DNA from: CAWEZN01 sp964498015
GTDB lineage: Bacteria > Zixibacteria > MSB-5A5 > GN15 > PGXB01
Length of the DNA: 15,960 bases
Direction: 5' to 3'
NCBI GenBank assembly: GCA_964498015.1
Contig: CAZCFT010000059.1
Coordinates: 1-15,960, forward strand
This document shows, in pieces, positions 6,804 through 14,285 of this stretch (the first letter of the stretch is position 1; every line of letters starts with the position of its first letter). A model generated the notes under the pieces. It made no database searches. It had not been told where the DNA came from and saw only the letters and a list, made by a program, of their open reading frames with translations. Both the position numbers and the translations under genes were made by a program.

Positions 6804-7124
6804 TTATTCGTATTCCTCGCAATGCCAGATACCTTCGGCTGGCCGCGCATAGCCGCAGGTCTTATTCTTCTCGCAGTTGACGCATAGTCCTTTCACCTGC
6901 TGTGCCTGAATATTTCTTGTCTCTGCCTTCCTCACAGGTCGCTGGGGCTCAGTTGCCGAAACACCAAAATATTCCTCACAATAAGTCACAACGCCGCCAT
7001 GAGCTTTCAGATAAACACAAGTCGGTGAATTGTCACAGGAAGGGCAAATACCAGGCTCTTCGGTCATCGGAACCTGAACACTGATTTCATCGGCCTTCTT
7101 CTCTATCGCGAGTGATTTTGGCAT
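6804..7124 (-). CDS. Small protein with two four-cysteine repeats
   Basis: This 106-aa soluble protein is built from two copies of a four-cysteine module. Repeat 1 is C27-x2-C30-x5-C36-x12-C49 and repeat 2 is C81-x2-C84-x5-C90-x11-C102. Each ends in the same YCEEY/HCEEY box and they are joined by a charged linker. The spacing suits a zinc or iron-sulfur site, but the metal cannot be told from sequence. Single-module relatives ending WHCEEY are, from memory, common small proteins in anaerobic and deltaproteobacterial-type genomes, without an assigned function. The start has AGGAGA about 8 bases upstream. The gene lies downstream of the kinase/regulator pair on the same strand, with its own sigma-54-like promoter (7187-7202) and terminator (6657-6692). 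It is therefore the most likely direct target of that regulator. Confidence 0.85.
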   Translation of the reverse strand: MPKSLAIEKKADEISVQVPMTEEPGICPSCDNSPTCVYLKAHGGVVTYCEEYFGVSATEPQRPVRKAETRNIQAQQVKGLCVNCEKNKTCGYARPAEGIWHCEEYE

Positions 7125-7186
7125 AACTTTCTCCTTTTCTTATTTTCTTGCGTCTTCTTTTTCCACAGACGTCTGATTAGACTAAT

Positions 7187-7202
7187 GGCAATAGATATGC
7201 CA
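7187..7202 (-). promoter_or_regulatory. Sigma-54 type promoter of the cysteine-rich gene
   Basis: Read on the minus strand, TGGCAT (7202-7197), five bases, then TTGCC (7191-7187). GG and GC have exactly the -24/-12 spacing, and the match includes TGGCA and TTGC of the consensus. Transcription would start near 7176, leaving a leader of about 50 bases before the start codon at 7124. The adjacent regulator is of the sigma-54-activating class, which supports the reading. Confidence 0.6.
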
Positions 7203-7411
7203 ACAAAAATACCGGCAAAAATGCCGAACATTCAAATCCTAAAGAACCAAATTGCTTATACAGTATTGCCGCTAATCACAAGAACAACAATATGATATGT
7301 GAGCGTTGCCGCTCTGTCAGGGAGAGCATCAAAATTCAATCTGCTACAAAAATGCACCAGAGGCTTATGGGGATATTTGCATCGGTGGGGAAAAATTACC
7401 CACTGGTAAAT
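7203..7411 (-). other. Upstream region of the cysteine-rich gene with possible activator sites
   Basis: This 209-base gap between the regulator stop codon and the sigma-54-like promoter has no gene. It contains GAGCG-TTGC-CGCTC (7301-7314), about 130 bases upstream of the predicted start, a normal distance for an NtrC-type enhancer site. There is a second, closer palindrome CGGCA-AAAA-TGCCG (7213-7226). A weak hairpin GTGGG/CCCAC (7385-7403) just after the regulator stop lacks a T-run, so it is at best a poor terminator. Confidence 0.35.
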
Positions 7412-7678
7412 TCAGTCGGTGGAATCACCGATGTTCTTGAATTTTTCTCTGAGGGTCTTGCGATCGATGCCGAGTATCTCGGCCGCTTTGGTCTTATTAT
7501 TATTCACGGAGGCCAGGACATTTCGAACATATTCAGCTTCGACCTCAATCAAAGTTCGGTTAAACCCGGCTTCCCTCATGGCGGAGAAGCGCATATGAGC
7601 GGGAAAGTCGGGCGTGTCGATAATTTCGTGGTCGGTCATCACCACTAATCGTTGCACCAAATTCTCCAGCTCTCGCAC
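7412..7678 (-). pseudogene. Response regulator fragment 3: DNA-binding domain
   Basis: An open frame after the internal TGA; GTG at 7678 could in principle restart translation at VRELENL, giving 88 aa. It holds the end of the AAA+ domain (ELENLVQRLVVMTD) and the Fis-like helix-turn-helix KTKAAEILGIDRKTLREKF near the C-terminus. It is in the same frame as fragment 2. No Shine-Dalgarno sequence is evident at the GTG, so independent expression is doubtful. Confidence 0.75.
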
Positions 7679-7687
7679 GTTTCCCGG

Positions 7688-8221
7688 TCAAGAATAGTTT
7701 TTAAATATTTGCAGGGCTTTGTCGGATAATTTTGGCGTCGGTCGATCCATTTCTCCGGCGTATTTTGCAATAAAATGGCGAGCCAGAAGTAAAATATCAT
7801 CGCCGCGCTCGCGCAAAGGAGGAACGACAATAGTAATTACGTTTAACCTGAAAAAGAGATCCTCTCTGAAAACGCCCTTTTTTATCATGCCGATGAGATC
7901 CTTATTCGTTGCCACCAGAATACGGACGTCGATTTTTCTTGTACGGGTTGCGCCGAGCATACAAACCTCTTTATCTTGAAGCGCTCTGAGCAATTTCACC
8001 TGCATCGCCACACTGGTCTCGCTAATTTCGTCAAGGAAAATAGCGCCTCCCTCGGCGGTCTGGAAAAATCCGGCTCTGGATTCATTGGCGCCGGTAAAAG
8101 CCCCTTTGATATATCCAAAAAGCTCGCTTTCAAACAACCCTTCCGGAATGCCGCCACAGTTTACCGGTATAAACGGCGCCGAGGCTCGGGGACTGTTATA
8201 ATGAATCGCTCGGGCGACCAA
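7688..8221 (-). pseudogene. Response regulator fragment 2: sigma-54 activation domain
   Basis: This frame carries the central AAA+ domain from just after the Walker A lysine to the stop at 7688-7690. The sigma-54 contact loop GAFTGA is intact, Walker B appears as GGAIFLDEI, and the sensor region includes VATNKDL and FREDLFFRLNVI with its arginine finger. The Walker A residues themselves are in the other frame, so a product starting here could not bind ATP. Confidence 0.8.
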
Positions 8222-8754
8222 TTCCTTGCCGGTACCACTTTCCCCAGGATCATGACGGTGGCGTTGACTGAAGCCGCCTTTGATATCGCCGCAAACACTT
8301 TTTTCATTGGCTCCGATTCTCCCAAAAGGCCATGGGAGGCGGCAGGAAGTTGAGGAATTTTAATCTCGGCCGAGCGGCGAAGATAGAGTTTATCAAGAGA
8401 CCGCTTGACAGCCGAAAATAATTCCTCGTCAGTAAATGGCTTGGTAAGATATTCCTCCGCTCCGCTCTTGACCGCTTTTACCGCTCCTTCTATTGTGGCG
8501 AAGCCGGTTATCATCATCACTTCGGTATCACGAAAGTTCTCCCGAACGTGCCGCACCAGCTCAAGCCCTCCGACTTTGGGCATCTTGAGATCCGTAATAA
8601 CGAGGTCTATGGGCGTGGAATCGAGAATCTTTATCGCATCGGCGACAAAGGATGCCGTATAAACCGTATACCCCTCTGAAGAAAGGTTTCTCTGGAGGAC
8701 TTCCAGAGCCTCAGGAGCATCATCAACCACCAATATCTTTTCTTTACTGTCCAT
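8161..8754 (-). pseudogene. Response regulator fragment 1: receiver domain and linker
   Basis: The receiver domain is complete: acidic pocket D11-D12 (ILVVDD), phospho-acceptor D55 (LVITDLKMP) and conserved K105 (EYLTKPF). A linker and the start of the AAA+ domain (SEPMKKVFAAISKAA, VMILGK) follow. After the frameshift near 8242-8245 the last 25 or so residues are out of frame and meaningless. If translated as is, this is a stand-alone receiver with no output domain, which could act as a phosphate sink for the kinase. Confidence 0.8.
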
Positions 8755-10567
8755 TTCCGCTATTTTCGCTTTCTTTAAGACCATTTAGGGCTCTTATCGG
8801 GAGGGTAACCTCAAATATCGTGCCGACTCCCACTTTGCTGTCCACCCGGATACTCCCGCCATGTCCAGAGACAATCCCGTGGACGACCGAAAGACCCAAA
8901 CCGGTTCCTTCGTGAACATCTTTGGTTGTAAAGAACGGAATAAATATTCTCTTGAGAGTATCGCCATTCATTCCGGTTCCCGTGTCCTGCACTATAAGAA
9001 TGACATTGCCATCAGTTGAACGGGTTTCGATGATCAGTTTTCCTCCTGTCGGCATTGCCTGAATGGAATTGACTACAAGATTAACCAGCACTTGGTGTAA
9101 TTGCGAAGGATCAGCTGTAATTTCGGGCAGGTCCGGAGCCAGCTTACGGATTAATTCAATACCTGCTTTGGCGCACCGCGATTCAAGGAAATATATGCCC
9201 TCGTCAACAATTTTATTCAAACTTACCGGCGCTTTTCGCAGTGGCGTCTGACGGGCAAAAACCATCAATTTCTTTATTACTTCGCGAGCATGAAGAGAGG
9301 CGCTGATTATTTTTTGAAGGTCATGGCTCATCTCTTCAGATACGCCCGATCCTTTTTGGGCCAGTTGAGCAAAACCGAGGATGCTCCCCAGAGGTTCATT
9401 AAGCTCGTGCGCCACTCCTGCCGCCAGCTGGCCAATGGTCGCCAGTCGATCGGCATGGCGAAGCTGTTCCTGAAGACGAATGCTGTCCTCTTCCGCCTGC
9501 CGCCTTTCTATTATTAACGCTATCTCACGCGCCACAGTGTCCAGTAAACTCCGTTCTTCCTTAAGAAAAGGACCTTCGTCGAGCGGCGGCCGTTCTTCTC
9601 TATATATGACCTCAACGACTCCCCGTTTTGCGTCCTGCACGTTAATATCTGAAGACAATTTACTTAACCCTTCCGCATACTCAGGAGCCAGATATTCGTG
9701 ACCGTCAAGAAAAATGCGAGCCGTTGAAATTTCAGGATAAAGCCAGGCTGGGGGCAGAAGATTCACTATATTATCAAGAAGCTCTTCCATTGAAACGCCC
9801 GGTCGGGAGGCTGTCTTCGCAATACCATAAAGGCAGGTCAATTCCTTTACCCTCTCTCGTAGGGCAACCTGGGCGTAGCGGTGGACCAGCGCCACACCTA
9901 TATTTTGCGCCACCCCCTCGTAAGAAGTAATTTCGCTTGCAGTGAAAAAATCAGATTGCCGGCTCTTGAGCAGAAGAAGGCTGTTTTTTTCAATATCCAC
10001 AGAGAATGGAATAATAGCCAGAGACTTGTATTCATTTCCAACATAGAGCGCTTTTCCCTGCCCGCCTATATTTGCGGAATCAGAGATCACAACAGGATTG
10101 CCGGTATTTCCCGTCCAAAAACTTCCCCCAGCGGTGAAAGCAGTCGAATTCGGATCCGTGTATCCCCTCAACAAGATGCGACATAATTCGTCAAGGTCAT
10201 GGCCTGCATCTAAGTCGGGCAGAACAGACGCCGGTCTATCAAAAAAATCTCGGCCGACATTAAATAGAAAAGACAACTTGTCATTTATAATTGCCTCCGA
10301 CCGATAAAACCGATTTCGCTCTCTCTGTCGCAATTCCACTGAATCGCATCCAACAGATTCAAGAAGAGTCTCTGAAAGAGTGCGAAAAAAAGCAACCCTG
10401 AGAATTCCTTGATTGGCACATCTCAGTAATTGCCGGGATAGGGTATTAAAATTCTCAGCCGTCTTAAATCCTCTCTTTTTTGTAGCTTGCGAACTCAGCT
10501 CTTTATCATCATCTGTCATACTTACCATTCCGTCAGGCGCCGGACTGACCAAAATCACCTTACACAT
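8744..10567 (-). CDS. Cytosolic GAF-domain histidine kinase (NtrB-like)
   Basis: A histidine kinase of up to 607 aa with no membrane segment or signal peptide, so it senses an internal signal. Two GAF-like regions (about 60-230 and 245-355) are joined by the helix ALRERVKELTCLYGIA. The kinase core follows: H-box VAHELNEPLGS with phospho-His 387, N-box VLVNLVVNS (N500), G1 box DTGTGM (528-533), F-box FIPFFTTK, and G2 box GTGLGLS (554-560). HELNxPL kinases typically partner NtrC-type regulators, and the next gene is one, overlapping by 11 bases. The start is uncertain. The first ATG (10567) lacks a ribosome site, and a possible promoter (TTGACA at 10593-10588, TAAATG at 10570-10565) would place transcription inside it. 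ATG 10528 or 10519 (MTDDDKEL) may therefore be the true start. Confidence 0.93.
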   Translation of the reverse strand: MCKVILVSPAPDGMVSMTDDDKELSSQATKKRGFKTAENFNTLSRQLLRCANQGILRVAFFRTLSETLLESVGCDSVELRQRERNRFYRSEAIINDKLSFLFNVGRDFFDRPASVLPDLDAGHDLDELCRILLRGYTDPNSTAFTAGGSFWTGNTGNPVVISDSANIGGQGKALYVGNEYKSLAIIPFSVDIEKNSLLLLKSRQSDFFTASEITSYEGVAQNIGVALVHRYAQVALRERVKELTCLYGIAKTASRPGVSMEELLDNIVNLLPPAWLYPEISTARIFLDGHEYLAPEYAEGLSKLSSDINVQDAKRGVVEVIYREERPPLDEGPFLKEERSLLDTVAREIALIIERRQAEEDSIRLQEQLRHADRLATIGQLAAGVAHELNEPLGSILGFAQLAQKGSGVSEEMSHDLQKIISASLHAREVIKKLMVFARQTPLRKAPVSLNKIVDEGIYFLESRCAKAGIELIRKLAPDLPEITADPSQLHQVLVNLVVNSIQAMPTGGKLIIETRSTDGNVILIVQDTGTGMNGDTLKRIFIPFFTTKDVHEGTGLGLSVVHGIVSGHGGSIRVDSKVGVGTIFEVTLPIRALNGLKESENSGNGQ

Positions 10568-10644
10568 TTAAGGGGAGGCCGGAGAATGTCAAGCAAAATT
10601 TCCAGATTAAATCAGCAATCAATGCCTGAACTTGGTGAATCCGG

Positions 10645-12795
10645 TTGATAAATCCGGCTTTGGACCGGCATTTGACAGACAGAAAACAGCTTTTGTTTCG
10701 GGCATCCAGATATTATCATGTAAACTGCAGACAAATATCGGAGATAAAGCTGGCCAAGAAAGAAGAGAAACAAGAACCATTCCTTCAGGCTGTCTTTGGG
10801 ATTGCGACAGCCATTCTGTTTTTTAGATTGGCGGCGTCTTTTTTGCCCAAGGAGCGGTTGTGGGGATTCAGCCATGCCGGGTATCTTAGCGGTTTTCCTC
10901 TTATTTACCCGGCGCTTTTTCTTGTCGCTTTATATCTCTACTTGCGGGGCAAGAAAAGGCCTGTCATCCCTTCAATAAGGGATGATTCAAAAAAGCCGGT
11001 TTCGTTTCTCAGGAAATTGTCTCCGATTCTGATTATTGTCTTGGCGGTTCTCATGTTCTATTCTCTGGCGGTTGACTCGCATTTTCTTGGAGACGGATAC
11101 TCCCTGCTTTCCAATTTGAGCAAAGCCAACCCGATTGTAAAAGGGCGGGCCTATGGAGAAATGCAGGCACAGCTTCTATATCACAAGCTCTTCAGTCTTG
11201 GAGATCAATATGATGGGTACAGGACTTTCAGAAATTTGTCTATTTTCGCCGGCCTTATTTTCATAATCAGCCTACTCTATTATAGCAGGAAAATTTTCAC
11301 AACCCGGTTTGCCTATTATTCATTTGTAGCGCTCAATTTTCTCTCCGCCATAACCATTCTCTATTATGGATATGTCGAAACATATTCTCTAACAAGCGCG
11401 GTCGCTTTTATCTTCTTTCTCTCCGGAACGGCGGCGCTGAAAAACCGGAAAAAATCGATAATGCCCATTTTGGCCTTTGCCGTGGCTGTCTTCTTGCATG
11501 GAATTAACATTGTATATCTGCCGTCCTTCTTGTTCTATTTGATTTTTGCCTTTGGCCCCGTGAAAATCAAAAATCTTCTAACCTTGAAAGGCAGGCAATT
11601 GATATTTGCGGCGGCAGGTGGTTTTATACTGCTGTATATTGTTGTCAAGATATGGGCGCCGCCCTTTTGGCAAATGGCTTTTCTGCCGGTCGTCGCCAAT
11701 CTCTTCACGCTTGACGGCTATACTCTTTTCTCGCTGAAACATATCATCGACTATGCAAATCTGCTGATTTTCATTGTTCCGGTGGCCCTCGTAGCATTTA
11801 TCCTTCTCCGGATTCTCAAGGAAAAAGGGACAGGCAAGGGTCTATCGTTCGAAAGCGGTTTTCTCCTGATGTCGGTCATTAGCGGCTTGCTATCGGCATT
11901 TGTCCTCGAGCCAAAATTGGGGATGGCGCGGGACTGGGATTTGATGTCAACTATGCTGGTCGGAACGCAGATAGCGGGAGTCTATTTTTGGATAGAGAAA
12001 TATCACAAGAATATTCAATTTCAAATTACCACTGGGCTTGTGACCATTATTTGTGCCTCAATTTTTATCCCTTGGCTGGGGCTCAATTATTCCAGGAAGG
12101 GGCTCTATGATTACAATATGGCAATGTTGGAGCTCGACCCGAAGCATGGAAGACCGGGTTTCTATGCTGTGGGAGAATTAATGCAGAGTATCGGCGTCAA
12201 AAGAGAAGCGGAACGGATACTGCGATATTGTGATCGGCAATTTCCTGAAGTAGCTTTGGATAAACAGGGAGCTTATTATTATGTTAAGAGGCAGACCTCC
12301 AAAGCGCTGAATTTGTTCGACAGGTCTATTGGCGCCAACCCGGCTTGGTTTGGGCCATATCTGGACAAGGGGATCTGCCTGATCGCTATGGGAAGACCGA
12401 AAGAAGCTATAGAAGCGCTAAAAACGGCGGATGCGCTCAACCCTTATAGCCCAGATACATATCGCCGCATGGGGGATGCATATAATATGCTGGGGGACAA
12501 AGAACAGGCCGTCATATTCTGGAATAAAAGCCTGTATTATGGTCCCGATGATTTCCAAATATATTTTGCCCTGGGGCAGTATTATCTGGAAAAGAATATG
12601 CCCGACTCTGCAATTTATTATTATACGGCTCTTCCGGATTCATCCTATCCGCCGGAGGTTCTTTATCAACTTGGAGTTGTTGCGATGAAAAAGGGAGATA
12701 AACTAAAGGCAACTTCCTATTTCGATAGGTATATTGCCATCGGCAAGGATTCAACGACGCTTCAGAATATTATAATACTTAAAAGTCAGCTCTGA
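10645..12795 (+). CDS. Multi-pass membrane protein with C-terminal TPR repeats (GT-C glycosyltransferase-like)
   Basis: A protein of about 680-716 aa with roughly 10-12 hydrophobic segments between residues 50 and 495, then a soluble C-terminal TPR region (about 520-705). Typical TPR units include ALNLFDRSIGANP, AIEALKTADALNP and AVIFWNKSLYYGP. The first large loop contains HFLGDGY (D150), where GT-C glycosyltransferases such as mannosyltransferases place a catalytic acidic residue. A second conserved-looking motif is RDWD (429-432). Transfer of a lipid-linked sugar at the outer face is therefore a reasonable guess, not shown. The start is unclear: the longest frame begins with TTG 10645 without a ribosome site, while CTG 10750 has GGAG 6 bases upstream and would give AKKEEKQEPFLQ before the first membrane segment. 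It is convergent with the GNAT gene. Confidence 0.85.
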   Translation: MINPALDRHLTDRKQLLFRASRYYHVNCRQISEIKLAKKEEKQEPFLQAVFGIATAILFFRLAASFLPKERLWGFSHAGYLSGFPLIYPALFLVALYLYLRGKKRPVIPSIRDDSKKPVSFLRKLSPILIIVLAVLMFYSLAVDSHFLGDGYSLLSNLSKANPIVKGRAYGEMQAQLLYHKLFSLGDQYDGYRTFRNLSIFAGLIFIISLLYYSRKIFTTRFAYYSFVALNFLSAITILYYGYVETYSLTSAVAFIFFLSGTAALKNRKKSIMPILAFAVAVFLHGINIVYLPSFLFYLIFAFGPVKIKNLLTLKGRQLIFAAAGGFILLYIVVKIWAPPFWQMAFLPVVANLFTLDGYTLFSLKHIIDYANLLIFIVPVALVAFILLRILKEKGTGKGLSFESGFLLMSVISGLLSAFVLEPKLGMARDWDLMSTMLVGTQIAGVYFWIEKYHKNIQFQITTGLVTIICASIFIPWLGLNYSRKGLYDYNMAMLELDPKHGRPGFYAVGELMQSIGVKREAERILRYCDRQFPEVALDKQGAYYYVKRQTSKALNLFDRSIGANPAWFGPYLDKGICLIAMGRPKEAIEALKTADALNPYSPDTYRRMGDAYNMLGDKEQAVIFWNKSLYYGPDDFQIYFALGQYYLEKNMPDSAIYYYTALPDSSYPPEVLYQLGVVAMKKGDKLKATSYFDRYIAIGKDSTTLQNIIILKSQL

Positions 12796-12825
12796 TCAAC
12801 ATATATCGAAACGTCATGGCTTGTC

Positions 12826-13332
12826 TCACCTGCTTCTCCTACTCCCCTTTTGGAGCCTTTTGACCATCTTTAGCCCATTCATGCCGTCGGCATAATATCC
12901 GCGGATTATCCCTGTCGATTGATATCCAAACTTCTCATAGAGAGCAATGCCGCGAACATTGTCCACGCGGACTTCAAGCGCGACGGAGCGACATCCCTGT
13001 TTTGCCGCCGTAGATTCGCAGACTTCAAGCAGTCTGCTCCCAAGTCCAAGCCCGTGGAAAACGGGATCAATTACAATCGAATAAAGCCGGCCAGTAGCGG
13101 AATTCTTTCTCCAGAGCATAATGGCGGAGCCGACCACTTTTCTTTTAAATTCAATTATATAAACAGTAGCGTGGGCCTTCATTAGAAGATAATTCACTTG
13201 ACTCGAGCTGAATCTATCTTCTCCAAAGCCAGACTCCTCCAGATAGAGCAACGCCGGTAGGTCTTGGTAAGTCGCATAGCGAATTTTTATGTGCCGGCTG
13301 GTAGGCTTTTTCCGAGGCTTATTTCCTGCCAT
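12826..13332 (-). CDS. GNAT (RimI-like) N-acetyltransferase of the ATP-grasp cassette
   Basis: This 168-aa GNAT acetyltransferase has IKIRYATYQDLPALLYLEE at the start and the acetyl-CoA binding motif HGLGLG (93-98) after the strand LYSIVIDP. ALEVRVDNVRGIALYEKFGY is typical of RimI-like enzymes. The strongest resemblance, from memory, is to the GNAT domain of the GNAT/peptidase C39 proteins that neighbour RLAN-ATP-grasp genes in proteobacteria; shared landmarks are the LYSI strand and the ending GYYADGMNGLKMVKRL. There the protein continues into a C39-like cysteine peptidase; here it stops after a basic tail (QKGSRRSR). It is the last gene of the cassette, 23 bases after the ATP-grasp stop. 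The substrate may be the product of the neighbouring ligase or a protein N-terminus. Confidence 0.9.
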   Translation of the reverse strand: MAGNKPRKKPTSRHIKIRYATYQDLPALLYLEESGFGEDRFSSSQVNYLLMKAHATVYIIEFKRKVVGSAIMLWRKNSATGRLYSIVIDPVFHGLGLGSRLLEVCESTAAKQGCRSVALEVRVDNVRGIALYEKFGYQSTGIIRGYYADGMNGLKMVKRLQKGSRRSR

Positions 13333-13355
13333 TATAAAAATGCGCCGACTTGCGC

Positions 13356-14285
13356 TTACTTTATGTTATGTAAGATGACTTCTTTCAGAGGTACGTCGTC
13401 CCTGCTCTTGTCCCCGACCAGGTAGTGGATTAATCTATCATAGATATGGGGAGCTTTCTGGTCTTCCTCGTCTTCCGCAATAGTGGGATTGTCGTTGACT
13501 TCAATAACCACATATTGATCACCGACCTGCTTTAAATCGACGCCGTACAATCCCTTTCCGATGGCGTTGGCGGCCTGAACGGCGGTATCCAATAACTTCG
13601 AAGAGACCTTGCTTAATTCAAACCCCTTGACATTGCCATATATCTCTTTTCCGTCCTCTACATAATTATGGATTTTCCATCGTTTCTTGGGGAAAAGATA
13701 TTGGCAGACGTAAAGAGGCTCCCCCGCCAATACCCCGACGCGCCAGTCGAACTCGGATCGCACAAATCTCTGCGCCACTATAAGGTCAGCGCGTCGAAGA
13801 TACTTCTTGCCGATCCTGACAAATTCCTCTGCGGTGTATGCCCTTTCGACGTATAGCGAAAAACTGGAATTGGGCGCCTTCAAGACAAGCGGGGCGCCGA
13901 GACTATCAATAAGCTCGATCCCTCTCTTGATATTAAGGTCGGCTTCTGTTAGAAATACAGTCTCAGGAATTGGAACGCCGGCCTTCTTGAGATGGCGATA
14001 CATATTGACCTTATCACAGCAGATTATAATTGAATTGGTATCATCGATCACCCGGAGACCATTCAGCTCGGCAAGGCAAGATGCAATATATGACGAATTC
14101 AATGGATCGGTCAGCGCGCGAATGAAAATAGCGTCATAATGAGGTATTTTGTACATATCAGCCCGGAATAAAAAATCAAGCCGATGCCCCTGCATATGAG
14201 CCACCTGCCCAAGCTTCATCAATGCTCCCATCTCCTCCGAGCGGGAGAGGGTGTATCTCTCTATATAGACGCCTATATTTGCCAT
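13356..14285 (-). CDS. RimK-like ATP-grasp ligase
   Basis: This 309-aa ATP-grasp enzyme forms amide/peptide bonds by activating a carboxylate as acyl-phosphate. An N-terminal pre-ATP-grasp domain (IGVYIERY..., YDAIFIRALTD, LRVIDDTNSI) is followed by ATP-binding lysines K92 (DKVNMY) and K136 (LVLKAPNSS). R182 sits in FDWRVGVL, and the Mg-binding end is GVDLKQ (D250) and VIEVNDNPTI (E262, N264). It matches the C-terminal half of RLAN-RimK fusion proteins (FIR..T, VIDDP.SI, C.NKVY). Its ATG lies inside the end of the RLAN gene (13-base overlap), implying translational coupling. The substrate is unknown; the family as a whole adds amino acids or makes small peptides. Confidence 0.92.
   Translation of the reverse strand: MANIGVYIERYTLSRSEEMGALMKLGQVAHMQGHRLDFLFRADMYKIPHYDAIFIRALTDPLNSSYIASCLAELNGLRVIDDTNSIIICCDKVNMYRHLKKAGVPIPETVFLTEADLNIKRGIELIDSLGAPLVLKAPNSSFSLYVERAYTAEEFVRIGKKYLRRADLIVAQRFVRSEFDWRVGVLAGEPLYVCQYLFPKKRWKIHNYVEDGKEIYGNVKGFELSKVSSKLLDTAVQAANAIGKGLYGVDLKQVGDQYVVIEVNDNPTIAEDEEDQKAPHIYDRLIHYLVGDKSRDDVPLKEVILHNIK

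Larger units (their letters stand above)
7412..8754 (-). pseudogene. Sigma-54-dependent response regulator (NtrC family), broken by a frameshift and a stop
   Basis: Joined end to end this is a 447-residue NtrC/AtoC-type regulator: receiver (1-120), AAA+ sigma-54 activation domain and Fis-type DNA-binding helix-turn-helix. Two lesions interrupt it. First, a C-run on the + strand (8242-8245) is one base short; adding one base restores ILGESGTGKELVARA, the Walker A motif. Second, codon 7690-7688 is TGA where the family has the Trp of WPGNVREL, and the frame continues in phase after it. All other parts are well conserved, including GAFTGA. The start is ATG at 8754, overlapping the kinase stop by 11 bases; a longer start at 8784 adds only kinase-overlap residues. 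Recent decay or sequencing/assembly error are both possible. The pieces are listed separately below. Confidence 0.9.

Noticed and set aside
7688..7690. Reassigned genetic code (UGA = Trp)
   Set aside because: Several neighbouring genes of normal family length stop at TGA, and the same gene also carries a frameshift, so damage or error explains it better.
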